From NCBI GenBank assembly GCA_936432065.2, contig OW386293.2, positions 102,879,795 to 102,943,794 on the forward strand: 64,000 nucleotides of DNA, in the 5' to 3' direction. Position 1 is the stretch's first letter; each line of letters opens with the position of its first letter. Of the stretch, positions 24,701-38,900 are shown in pieces. The stretch is from Rutpela maculata (lineage: Eukaryota > Arthropoda > Insecta > Coleoptera > Cerambycidae). Under the pieces are notes generated by a model. The model was not told the origin of the DNA. It worked only from the letters and a program-made list of their open reading frames with translations, and ran no database searches. A program made the translations under genes and the position numbers.

Positions 24701-27700
24701 GTATATAAAGTAGGTCACATACATACATTTCTTATATGTGATTTTATTTCTTGTCTAATTTCTGTGGTGTGGTATTTTTTTCAAGTTTTAATACGGTTAA
24801 TTTTTTCAATTATTTTATTTTACCCTTTTAAATACAGTAATCATATTGCTGAAAATCCAAAAATTGCTGTAAACCTCATAACTAAAAAACAAATCATCAA
24901 GAATATTCAGTAGGTGACTCTTAAAATGATAAAAATGAGACAAGCAGGTAGCGGGGTAAATAAAAGACAAGGTGATATCCAACCCAGATTGAAATAAATT
25001 AAACTTAATTTTTTATTCAAGTTTGCTTTGTACATTCAGAACTGTTTTATGTTATCCAATCAGGTCCTATGCCTACTGTTAATGAGGGAAAAAAATTTTC
25101 AGTAAACTTTTAAAAAAATTTTGAACGCACTTTAGTACTTTTTTGGGGATTTTATAGTTTCTCTATTTGCATTGTCCGTATCTAGCAGACGTCAACTAGA
25201 AGTGTCATACTTCACATTTTGTGATCAAGTTTATTAATCTGCTAGTTTTAAATCATGAAAAATTGATTTTAACGAAAAAATTAAAAGCGGGGTAAAAAAG
25301 AGAATAAAGACACCAAATGGGCAGACTGAAGCAGGCACATTTCAGCTTCCTAATTTAGGAGAAGCTAGCCCTTCTGCAAGCCCCTTCTTGTTTAGTAAAA
25401 AATCTGAATAAATTACACATAAAAGAAAAAACCCTCCTCTGTCTTATTTTTACACTTCCATTTGTACGACGTCAATAAGAATGGGAATAAATCACGTGTC
25501 TTTCATTTGCCCTCCACTGTCTCTTTTTTACACCACTTGGAGGGTAAAAATGAGACACTGTTTATTTTTGTTTATCAATTAACGGTACTTTTTAGTAAAA
25601 AAAATACATCTTATAGCAACATGAGGCCCAGTGTTTCAATGCAAAGTTAAGCATTTTATCCTACAAATAAATTAGCTAGAAGTTTAGAATATGTTGTTAT
25701 TATACACTTTAATATTGCAACTTCATATTCTGACCTTCTAGCTATTTTATTTGTGGGATAAAATACTTAACTTTGCATTGAAACACTGGGCCTCATGTTG
25801 CTATAAGTTTGAGATGAACTGGAAATATAATTTTTCCTGTAATCTTTCATTAAATATCACTCGATTTTAAGCAACCTAAAAATTGAAAGATGTCATTTTG
25901 TCTCATTTTTACCCCGCCTGACTCTAGTTATTTATGTAAGAGGGGCGGCAAAATGAAACTGTGCCCGGGGCGGCAAAATACCTGGAGCCAGCCCTGTGTA
26001 TTGTAAAAAATACATCTTGTAATTTCAAAAAAATACGTAGGCTGCTCCAAAAAATTTTCAATACGTGTAATTCAAGCAGTTGTTTATTTATATATTTATT
26101 AATATATCGAGTTTCTAACCAATTTATACTCTTTTTTTTATTTGTTGTGATTAGTACGTAAGTAAATACATTATTGTTTAGTGTTACCCTGGTGTTATAA
26201 CTTCCGAACCCAGGATACAGGGTGTTTACTAAGGGGAGTGTAAACCGTAACATTATCTTTGCCAATTTCACTAAGTTACCCCTTCGATAGAGTTTTGTAA
26301 AAAATATATGTTATAGCTTATTGTATGGTGTATAATTAGTAAAAAAAAACAGAGGTGGTCGCTAATGTGTAAGTACGTATATAAATTTTTCAAAAAATTC
26401 AAAAGCATCAATTTTTGTTTTCTTCATGAAAAGATTTCATGAAAATATCAATAATAAATTGTCTTGAGTATATTTACAATATATGTGAAATACAAATTGG
26501 TTCACTTGATTAAGAAAAAAATTTTTTTTCGGATTTTCGAAAAAAAAATTTTCCCCAGATATGAAGTTATTGAGGTCAAAACTTTTTGTGGTAGTATCTT
26601 ACGCAAAGATACGTCACTGGAAGGAACCACACGCAAAAAGGTTGCAAAGGCACGGACACTTATCTTAACCTGCCATGGTCTTTGAAACGGTCCTCTTGGT
26701 TTAAAAACAGACTATAGCATATGCTAATGTTACATTTATCCGCAGAGACATCTGTGGGAATTCTCTCTAAGTTCCATGTGTAAGTAACAGAAAACAATTA
26801 AGTTAGTTAGTTAGTTGGTTTGGCAATCGGCCCAGAGATGGTGCGCAATGTCAGAATCTGGAAATTGCAGATAGCCTACTAGAAAATTACAGAATGAGGA
26901 GAGAACTTTCATCTTTACATATATAAAGGAATGGAGAATCCGAGTTAGGACAATTCAGAAGGCAGTTTAGCACAGATAGTGAGTTGAGAAATATTAAGAA
27001 GTAAGCAAAGTAATAAAGTTACTGAAGTAATGAATTATAGTATCTAGTAGTATATTAGTGAAGTAATTTCCAGATCCACGATACAGGGTGTTTACATGTA
27101 ACGCTATTTTTGACTGAATAAGTGCCTGGTAAGTTATTAGGAGTACTTGCCTGGACATATTTCTAATTGCATAGATATTAGAAGTTAGCTCATTACATAA
27201 TTTGTCAATGTGAATGTTCCATGACAGCTGAGGGTCTTTCGCTACCCCGAATAAAGAATAAACATAGAGCTATACACTATTGGCAAGAGAGCACAAACCT
27301 TGTCTTTATGCATAGCGGCATCTGGTAATATTTCAGGGACAATATATTCCTCCTCAACCTGATCTTCATCCTCGTCATCCATATCCTCAACATCATCCAA
27401 TTCGTCCAAACTGACGATTCCGTCTCTCCTGGCCTCCTTCAAATGGGAATTCTTTATATGGGAGAATAAGTTAATGGCGGATTGCAACTTTTTCGCACAG
27501 TATTGACAGTCGAAGCTGGATATTCCCGCCTTGTTGAAATGTCCAGTAATTTGGATATGTCCGGTAAGGCATTGCTGATTGGTGAAGGCCAACTTGCAAG
27601 AGACGCACTGCATCTCATTGGGGCCATGTTGGAGTTTGTGTTGCGTTAACTTGTCGGCTGACAGAGCTGGAATTATTTAAATTTAGTGAGCCGAACGATT

Positions 27701-30700
27701 CTCAAAAGGATGTGGGTATGGTTAGGGTGGTCCAAAAGACTATCTTTTTTATAGAGAGTTTCGATCCCCTCAGTTTGTTTCCAAATCCGAAAAAAGTACG
27801 TACGTATTTTTTGGTTTTTCAAAATTTTTATTTTAAATGGTGCCTAAGGAGACCTGAAGTTTCCCATGTAAATTGCATGGGGAAAAATCACTTTTTGGGA
27901 TTTTTTGAATAATTGTTCAGGGTTAGGGAAACTCTTGCATTAAATTTATAGGACTTGAGAGGACTATCCAAAGAATAATTTGATGTATTATACATATAGG
28001 TTTGTTGCACCTAACACACCTCCATGGTGCCCTGAAAACTACCCTTAAATAAAAAAATGTAAATTCTTCAGGGAATTGACCTCTTTGAGCACTTTATTCT
28101 TGTTTTTCTTCAAAAATTATTACTATTGGTCTAGTGGTATATTTATCAACATCTTAATCTATTTTCATTTATTTAATAATAATAATATGTCTATATTATT
28201 TTTCATATAAACATGACAATTAATTATACAATTCATAATAAAATAAAACAAGAAAAATAAATGGCGAAGTTAAGAAATCATGCACACTTTTCTTACACTT
28301 AACCACAAAATCAAAACAACTTAAGTAATTTAAACATAATTGCAAAAAAATTATTGAACGAATGATTTACATATTTCAATTATATACAAACTGGGAATTA
28401 ATTATATTTTTTGTTTATTGATGTAGGATTTATCATTTCGGAGATATTTAAGTTTATATTTGGTTCCAAGTGTTTCGAAATTACCTTTAAAGTTTAAAAT
28501 GCATTTTTTTCTAAAGCAAGTGCTTTAAAAAAGCAAAAAAATTTGAGCATCTAGATAATGCTACATCTTAACGGAAAACTGTATTTGAGATAATTTGTTT
28601 AAATTACTGGCTAATTAGAGTAACTAATTGGCGACCTTTCTATATAAAAAATATAAATATGCACATTTTTCCGTCATAACTTCTTTATTTTTTATGCTTT
28701 ATTTTTTATGCTAAATAATGCTACATCTTAACGGAAAACTGTATTTGAGATAATTTGTTTAAATTACTGGCTAATTAGAGTAACTAATTGGCGACCTTTC
28801 TATATAAAAAATATAAATATGCACATTTTTCCGTCATAACTTCTTTATTTTTTATGCTACAGGAAAGAGTAAACAATAATTTGAAAGCGCAATTAATTGT
28901 CTTTTATTTCATTTCTTAGTATGCGTGACGTAGGTGTCACAATTTCTGAGATATTTAACATTTAAACTGCATTTTTCGTTTTATAAACGTTCCGACCCCA
29001 TTTGTAAACTTTCATATCTCCGAAACTATTAAATCTATGTAAATAAATAAACAAGCGAAATTCATTATCAGTTTATGAGCTTTATTTTTGGTGTCTACCC
29101 ATTTTTCAATAAAACTAATATTTATTGAGATATTTGGAAAAGGAAAAAAAATTACGTTTTATCGAAAATACCTTTATAGTTTAAACTGTATTTTCTTCTA
29201 AAGCAAGTGCTGTATTCAAACCAAAAAATTTGAGCATCTACGTCATGCTATATATTAATGAGAAACAGTGTTTGAAATTCCTTTTTTTTTATTACTGGCT
29301 AATTACAGTAACAAAATGGCGACATTGTTATTAAAAAAATGTGTAGACGCACATTGCTTCTGTCATAACTTCTTTATTTTTTATGCCACAGAAACAAATA
29401 AAAAAAAAACAGTTGCAAGCTTAATTAATAACCTATTATTCTACTTATTAACATCCTTGACGTAGGTATCACAGTTTCTGAGATATTTAACTCTCACTCT
29501 AAATAATTATCTTATGAACACTTGGATGCCAAATGTAAACTTAAATATCTCTGAAATTACTAATCCTACATCCATAAACAAAAAATATAATTAATTCTCA
29601 GTTTGTACTTTCTGTAATGTAATTGGCCTGTAACATTTTTTCGATAAAGTAATACTTTTCGAGATACTTGACGAAAGCCGTTTGGAAATACCTTTTTTTT
29701 TTTTAAGCTAAAATCGCAATTTTGAAGTCGTTATAACTTAAAAACTATCAATTTATGTGAAAAATTGCATAGAACCTTTTCTTCTTAAAATTTGATTCTA
29801 CTTCAGCTCCAATAAATATATATCCATTCACCCTCTATAAATTAGCAAGCCCCCGCACAATATAGAAACTTTTCTGTGAAGCATTTACTATTATTCTGCT
29901 AAAAATGAAAGAAATCCGTTCAATATGACATTATTCCGAAGTTTTGCATATTTTTTCCCTCTGGGTACTGTACTACATATCTTTGATTTATTCGCTATAC
30001 AAAGGGCTATAACAATCCTGTACATTGACATGGTGTGTTAGGGTCAATAAATCCATATGTATAATACACCAAATTCTTCATTGGATAGTCCTATAAGTTT
30101 AATGCAAGATTTTCCCTAACCTTGAAGAATTATTCGAAAAATCCCAAAAAGTGATTTTTTCCGCATGCAATTTACATGGGAAACTTCAGGTCTCCATAGG
30201 CAACATTTAAAATCAAAATTTTGAAAAACCAAAAAAATATGTACCTACTTACTTCTTCGGATTTGGAAACAAATTGGGGTGATCGAGACCCTCTAGCAGA
30301 GATAGTAATGTTTTTTCTTCCATCGGGAATTTTCCCAAAAACGGTTTTTTTCCTGGGAGAGTTAAAATGAAAAAAAACCGTTTTTTTTTTCATTTTTGAA
30401 TTTGCCGCCAATTCTAACCTAACTTTTAGTCTAAAAGTTAAGTTAAAATTGGCGACAAATTCAAAAATGAGAAAAAACAGTTTTTTTCTCGTTTTAACTC
30501 TACCAGGAAAAAACTCATTTTTGGGAAAATTCCCGATGGGAAAACCTTTTGCCATCTCGGAGTTATACTATTATTATATATTTTTAATTTTAACCACAGG
30601 TACTATGTTAATTTTAAAATTTATTGAACATGATACAGATACACACACAGTGACTAAAAAGGTTAACTGTTTCAATTGAATAAATATTACTAGTAACTAA

Positions 30701-33700
30701 ATCGAGAAAAATAGCATTAAAGCATACCTAACATATCTGGTATCAAAAAGAAGGTCTATGACCAATTCATTTTGGTAAACAAAATATTTTTCCGGGAAAA
30801 AAAAAACGGTTAACAAAAAAAAAAACAAAAAAAAATAGAAACCGGGTTTTTATCCTTTGGCATGAAAAAAAATTTTGCAATGTATTTTTGCACGTCATCA
30901 CTGAAAATATGCTGATTTCATAAAGTACCTACCAACTCAAAATTAAATCAACAGGCTAATTCTATATAGATATACACAACCTTTAAGTTGGTATTGCAAC
31001 ACGTACCTCTACGTTTACATGGTATATTGCCGCACTTTGCTTCGAATAACTTAACAGCGAAGAAGTTTTAAATCTGCGAAGATTTTAAAAAGATATATTG
31101 GGTTTCACCTCAAACTGTGAACAGTGTATTTATTAAAGGAATGGTTTATTTGAATGACAAAGCTTAGCAATCTTCATCTTCTCCGTTAAGAAATAACTCA
31201 CCTATATGTGGGCACTGATCACATTTAGGGAAATTATACGAGGCCGGTGGTTTCAATCCATGTTTAGTGTACAAGTGATACATCATCAGGTTATGTTTGC
31301 CACATTTGCGCCCGCAGTACTTGCAGAGACGCACGTCAAAGACCTCATAGTGCACGTCTGTCATATGTTTACGATACAGGTAGTACAGCACAAATTCTTG
31401 CGGTGTTTCCCCGGCTTCCTCACATTTGTCGCATGTCCAAGGTCCTTCTATGTTGAATTTTTGTTTTTCTTGTTTTATTTTTGGAGCTGGTTGAACCGGT
31501 TTTGATTTGTTTCCAGCTTCCACCTAAAAAGCGGGTTAATAATTGTAATAAGCAGGGGCGGAGCAAGGTAAATTTTCCACCCGAGCGGGAGCACTTTTTA
31601 GCGCCCCTTCCTGAGGTCATCACAGACGACTTCATACTAAAGTACAAGGATATCCTTTCTAACTCCGCGATCACTACTTTTTATCGCCTCAGGGGGGGGG
31701 GGGGGGGGGGGCGCAAATAGAAATCCGAAAGTTTTTTTTCGACTCATGGAGCAGGGTGCTATTATAAAACTGAAAAAAAAATTTATCGCCTCATGGGGGA
31801 GGTGCAAATAGAAATCCGAAAAAAAATCTTTTTCGCCTCACGGGAGGATACTCTTCCCGCCCCTCCTTTACCCTCAATTTGGCGGCCGTGTAACCACGAC
31901 GCGACTGATCCCGTAAAAATATAACTGCGACTGATCTCGGGTTAAATAAGTATGAAATACAAATTTCCAAGCACTGAACTTGGGTTAACTGTTATTTGAT
32001 TTGCGATTGGTCTAGCTTTACAACAATTTGTCTTAGCCAAATACAAATCAAATAGAGTGAATGATTTATGCAATAGGAAAACTTGCCTGTACCTTCATTT
32101 TAGGGGTTTTGACAGGCGTATGAACCTTCTGTTCTGGAATATTCTTGTGACCACTGGCCATGATCTTCAACCGGATATTTTTATTTTTCTTAACCAAATC
32201 AGGATACTTCTGCAAAAGTTTTGATACGATCAAAGTATGGTCTAAATCTGCTCCATTGCTACTCTTTATGCTTATGGTAGTTTCTTTGTTTTCCTTGTCG
32301 TTAGTCTTCAACCTTTTAGGTGATGATTTTGTGGAATTCTGTTCAAGCTTCCTTTTCTGTCCAAACTCGCTATATTCTTCTCCTAAATAGAATGTTAAAT
32401 TATCATAAGTAAAACAAGCTAAAAACGTACTCTTCGCCAGTTTATTGAGCTTTTTATATATAATTGTTACACATTCTATAGGATACTCTTCGCAGTTTTC
32501 TTGTAAATAATGTTTGTTTTTGGATATCCTAAATTTTGTGATACCATCTTTATTGTGAAAAAATTGCATGAAAAAAAAAAAAATGAAAAAGAAACATCCA
32601 ACCTGAGGGATTCGAACACGGGACCTTTGGATTGCAAGCAAGCAAGCAAGCAAAGCAAATAAAATTTATTAACATTTATAGATACATATGCGCCTCCCTG
32701 AAACCTGGCCCGGAGCCAGCCAGACAACCACAGCGCGTAGCGCCGTGGTGATTGTAGGGCTGGGCGGATCAGGTTCGGTTCGGCTTGACGACAATGATAT
32801 AAAGAACAATTAAAATTCCTACCCACCTAGCGTGGGTTTAAAATTAATAATACCTTTGAAAATAATGCTGCCCACAAAGGCCTAAAACTAATACATATAA
32901 AACTTAGAACTAGATAAATTTTGGCTGCTGACTCGGGTGAAAAGCTAAACGAAAAAACCCGTACGAGAACTGCCGACCTGGTGGTCTCCCTGACGCCAGG
33001 AAAATGTGGTGGAAAAAGGATAGGGTTTAAAAATGTTTGAATTTTTTAGAAATTTATCGGCCAAAATGAAATTTTTGATGACAAAAAGAACAAACAGAAT
33101 AAAAAAAGGAACAAAAATAGAACATACAGAAAGAGAATAGAAAGGATTGGAAAGATAAAGTTGAGGAAAGATCAAAGATGTGGAAATAGTAGGTTGTGGT
33201 ATAGGGACCTTTGGATTGCAACGCAAAGCTTTAGCCACTGCGCCACCACCTATTCGTACAAAAATTGATACATATTTCACCTCTATGAAATATATATTAG
33301 TAAACTTCATAAAGAAAAAAAATTTATTATGGAAATAAGCAAGATTTCCACTTTAGTACAAGCGACAAAAATTAAGAGAATTTTTTTTTTTTTAAAATTA
33401 AATAATTAATAACTTTTTTATTTACTGATCGATTTTCTTCAACAACAATAGGGTTCTTCCTCTAGCTAACACTAACTTACTTTCTAAATTTCAATATAAT
33501 CGGACGGACAGACGGACATTTTGAAAGTTGTTCAGAATTCGTTCACTAACACAATGATATGTTAATTTTTTCTCTACGAGCGATATTTACGATTTTAGAA
33601 ATGTGCCGATCAAATACAATATACTCTTCGTTTTTGCAAAGAGTATAATAATAAGTGATTGTTATTAAACATGACTTAATCAGCTTCATGTTATTAAAAA

Positions 33701-35954
33701 AAAAACAATAGTGAGGAGCGGCTAGACAAACAAAAAACCTTATACAGCGTCTGCCGTAAAGTTGGCTACATATGGGAAAAAGAGTGACCCAAAAAAAACC
33801 TCTATTTTTCGTCCCTTTTGGGAATCTCATGAATTTTATTTAAAAGTGGTCTAAATTATAGTTTATGGTGCTACTTTAAAGTAGGCTAAAGTTGAGTATA
33901 GTTTTTGTTTTAGAGATATGACAAGTTAAACTCGTTATTTGATTTATCCACGCCAAGGCGAATCCGACATTCTTGGTGACCTCTTGCGTTATCTTAAAAT
34001 TCTCAACAGATACAAGCAGTACCATTTTAAATGTAAAATTGAAAAAAAAAACAACAACGAAACAAGAAAAAAATAAAAAAAACATAAACCTCTCCCTGGA
34101 TTAGTACCGTGACATGGTGAAGAGACAGTTTATCTATATTGAAATACGTTTCAGTAATAAAACCAAACCTAATATTTCTTAGTAATACACATTTACTTTT
34201 TAATTCAAAGGCCATCGGATACAAGGTTTGGAGTATCTATCGAGATTTGCTAGTCTCCAGTATAAAAATACCGATTATTCGAATATTATCAGCAAAAATC
34301 CTGATTTTTTTTCCTGTCAAATAGGCTACATCACTTGAATGCTTTTGATACACTTTGCGTATTTACAAATCTTGAACATAAACAGGTCAACTAATAGGTT
34401 CGAGTCGTCATATCTCCAAAACAAAAACTATGCTCAACTTGAAATTTTGCCTACTTTAAAGTATCACCATAAACTATCATTTAGACCACTTTTGAATCGA
34501 ATTCATGAGGTCTCCAAAAGGGGCGAAATTTTGGGTCACTCTTTGTATTTTTTTTTAAATTTATTTCCAGCAAAGCGTATATTTCACAAATATTTGAGTA
34601 CAAAGTAATCTTATTCCCAAGCTAGTTCAGTTGGGCTAGAAATGGGGGTGGAAAATCTCACTTTAGACTCACTTGCGGAAACTAAAAGAAACTCGAAGGC
34701 TTCAGGACCTGATGAGATATCCAACTCAATGTTAAAACAGATTGATGTGTATATAATAACTCCATTAACTCAGGGTATATATCTGGAGAGATTGAAAGTT
34801 ACAAACGTAGTACCTTTACACAAGAAAGGTGATTCTCATTTGATTACTAATTACCAAATTAGTAAAATATGGTGTTCGGGGTATCGCTCATGGATGGTTC
34901 AAATCTTATTTAGTTAATCATACTCAACAAGTTAAAATAAAAATGCAGTATCCGGCCTATCTACTGTCAGCTGTGGTGTTCCACAAGGATCCATACTTGG
35001 ACCTACATTATTTATTTTATATATTAATGACATGTTAATCTATCTAGCACATCCTCTATGCTTGACAGTTGCATATGCTGATGATACCGATATTTTAATA
35101 AGATGTAGTAACCTGATGCTGAAACTTGTGCCACCTTAATTTACAAAAAATGAACTTGGTCCAAAAAAACAAATTAATAAATAATGAGAAGACAATAAGT
35201 ATTGTTTTTAAGACATCACGATCTAACATTAAGCTTAATAATTCTATCATGTTAGACAATACAGTTAATCTTACTTTTTCAGGCAACTCCAAAATGTTGT
35301 AGACCTTTTCATCACAGAGAATTTTTTGTGCGCATGCGTCGAGTTCCACCATGTTTGTTCGCATGTCATTATAAGGAATGTGCATCATGTAACCAACGTA
35401 ACCTCAAATTTGAAGTTTTTTAAGTTTATTCTTATTTTTAATGTCTGTACCCACATTTTTAGCATGGAGCCGTACTGGCTCCAAGCAAATATTAAAAAAT
35501 TCTGGAAATTAATTTTTCAACATCGTTGATTAGTAAAAGTAGACTGTCAATTATAGGTTAGACTTCTAACCTGCAAAAAGCGTTAACATAACTTGACAAT
35601 GAAGTGTCCGACCATTTCATAGTTCCCAGAAACAAACGTGGCGGCGGCGCATGCACGCAACCGTGATGAGAAGGACTATTGTCCTGTCATGTACAGGATA
35701 TTTGTGTACAGACCATGTTTTGCCTTAGCTGTTGCATCTAAGTACTGCAGTTTATCTATATTGAAACAATTCTATTTTGCCTCTTTCCACTCAATTACTA
35801 AATATGTCATAGTACATTGGGGATTAGCAAGTGAAGTACAAAGTGTTATTGTTCTGCAAAAACGAGCTATATGAATATTGGCTAAATTGAAACATAGTGA
35901 ATCATGCAGAAAAGCTTTTCGGTCTCTAAAAATCCTTATGTTAACCTCTGTATA

Positions 35955-35989
<35 letters not shown>

Positions 35990-38900
35990 TTATTGGTGCT
36001 ATTACCATTGGTTTACACAAGTCAATACAGGACAGATTAAAAAAACATTATAAATTTATACAATACAAATTAAAAACATGTTTAAATACATATATTACTA
36101 AAATTGTTATTAAAATAATCATCAATAGAATAAAAACACTTATCAATTAAATAATTTTTCATCACAGTTTTAAATTTTATTTGTGACAATTCCTTCATGG
36201 TAGGAGGCAAAAGATTAAACATCTTAGGACCGTAATAAGTTATTCCCGCTTTTGATCTTGTTAACCTGTGATAATCGATATATATATTTGTTCTATTACG
36301 TGTATTATAATCATGTATTTCGATGTGAGAATTATAATTATTTAAATTTTGCTTTACATGTGTGAGACATTGCAAAATATATATAGATGGAACTGTAAGT
36401 ATTCGCATTTGAATATAACTGTCTACACAGGAATCTCTATAGCTGAGACCACTTAATATTCTAACAGCTTTTCTTTGTAATGCAAAAACTCTACTGACAC
36501 AGGACGCATGACCCCATGCCAATATTGCATAAGATATTTTTGATTGAATTAGGGCATGAAATGCTGTTACTAAAACAGGTCTGGACACTATTTTTGATAG
36601 ATTACGAAGTACATATATGGATGATGATATCTTATTGCAAACAATATCTACATGATTATACCAAGTCAGCCTTTGATCTAAATAAATTCCAAGAAATTTT
36701 ACACTTTGGAGATTGTTTATTGATGATGTGTCACGTAAAGAAAAGTACATTGTTTTCGTTTTAGAGTGGTTGAGACATAATTGATTGGCATGGAACCAAT
36801 TTGTGACTTTTGATTGTGCATCTGCTAGTGATATTTTTAATGTGTTTACATTTTTATTTTTGTTGATCACAGTAGTATCATCAGCAAACATGATGAAGTC
36901 AGTGCTGGGGTCACTAGTAGATATATCATTAATATAGATTAAGAATAACAAAGGACCCAGCACTGATCCTTGAGGTACTCCATAAGTAACGGATCTAAGA
37001 TCTGAGTTTTTTCCTTTGAAGGACACAAGTTGTTGTCGGTCTTTTAGATAAGATTCGATAAGCTGAATACTGTTCCTCGAGAAATTATAATATTTTAGTT
37101 TATTAATCAATATACTAGCCGACACACAATCGAAGGCTTTGGTTAGATCGCAAAAGAGCGCAGCAGTGTGGCTGCCTTCTTCGTACCCTTCATTTATGAG
37201 TGAAATTAATTTATTAATAGCAGCTGTAGTTGATAATGAGTTTCTAAATCCAAATTGCTGCCTATTGAAAAGATTATTACTCTCAAAATGTTCATAAATT
37301 CTTGTTTTTAATAGTTTTTCAAATAACTTTGCTAATATGGGTATCAAGGATATTGGCCTAAAATTTGACACGTCATTAACATTGCCTTTTTTATAAATGG
37401 GAATAACTCGAGATATTTTTAGAACTAGAGGAAATATGCCCTCTGCAATACATAAATTAAAAAGTTTGGTCAATGGCACTGCTATTAAATTACCAATGCA
37501 TTTTAAAATTTTTGTGTTAAGTCCATATATGTCCTTACTATTTTTGTTGTTTAATTTAAATATTTCATCTCTCACCTCATTTATAGTAACCTTCCTAATT
37601 TCAAAGAGAGGAATATTTTCGATATTTATGTCTGTAAGAAATTCATCACTGCTCAGGTCAGTACTGGGGAGATCATTGAGAATGGTCTGCACCACATTCA
37701 CAAAAAAGGCATTAAAGTCCTCACTAGCTAACTCTGTTGCATGTTCACTTTCTGTATGATTCCTGTTCTTATTAATGATTTGCCACATTGATTTTTGGGC
37801 ATTATTTGAATTTTTTATAAAATTGTCATGAGCTACAATTTTAGCTTGATCTATTACCTGTCGATATCTCTGCCTGTACTCTTTTATCTGTTGCTTTAAC
37901 TCCGTAGAATTTGACATATTTGCAGCCGCATGCATAAAGATGAGAGTCTCGCGCATTTCATGAAGATTATCGTTAAACCAATTTATTTTCATTTTTGTGT
38001 TATTTGTGAAAATTGTTTTTTCTGGAAATGCTACTTCGGATGCTTTTTTTATTTCCTCATTGAATAAGGTGAATTTCGTATTAACATCAAGGCTTTCATC
38101 ATTAATAAAATCCCAGTTTAAATTTTGAACTAAGTTATGAAACATGAATAAACCTATTTCTGTAACAGGTCTAATAATAGAAGAAATTTTCTTTTCTTTG
38201 TGGGAATATAATTTAAAATGCAATGACACTGCGGAATGATCAGAAAGGCCTGTGTTTAAGACAGTTGATTTATAATTATTTCTAGTTAAATTAGTTATAA
38301 TATTATCAAGACATGAGTTTCCTCTGGTATTGTTTTTGTTTGTGATGTGAAGCCCATAAGTAGACAATAAATCAATTAAATACATTGTTTTTTTGTCTGC
38401 TACTTTGAAATTTACATTGAAGTCACCATTTATTAAAATTGTCTTGTTCGATTGAGATATTAAGTCTAGGAGTTTGGTCATTATATCTATAAAAATATTA
38501 AAATCACCCAATGGTGATCTATAAATTGTTACTATAAGAATATTAAGTTTGTCTGACTCGACGGTACAGATCTCGCAATGAATCTCTTGAGATATGCCCT
38601 GTATATCATTTCTTGGACTACATACATTTGCAATGTCATTTCTTACCAATTCTGCCACCCCACCATGAATATGAGTCACTCTACAAAATCTGCCTAAAAG
38701 GACATAATTTTCTATTTTTAAGTGGTTAATTTCTAATTCTGTCATCCAGTGTTCACTAAAACATAAAAAATTATATGAAAAGGTCTCTGCTTCAATTTCA
38801 GAGATTTTATTTCTTAGACACTGAATGTTTAAGTGGAGGATACTTAAGTTAAAGTCATTAATAGAATTACTATTCAGTGTATTTCTTCTGTTGTGATAGT

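Larger units (their letters stand above)
23845..26510. repeat. Large inverted repeat (arms about 250 bp) enclosing nested elements
   Basis: The left arm (about 23845-24098) and right arm (about 26255-26510) are inverted copies sharing ACCAATTTGT.TGTATTTCAC, CATGAAAAGATTTCATGAA, GCGACCACCTCT and GCCAAAGATAATGTTAC-type segments. Between them lie a 310-bp palindrome and a hAT element. The arms could be the long TIRs of an older element; outer limits and a target duplication were not resolved. Confidence 0.65.

Noticed and set aside
31550..31900. Complete hAT element starting CAGGGGCGGAGC
   Set aside because: No matching right terminus or 8-bp duplication could be found.
32581..33253. tRNA genes, suggested by A and B box words
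   Set aside because: The boxes are in separate fragments with no cloverleaf or acceptor stem; they are SINE pieces.
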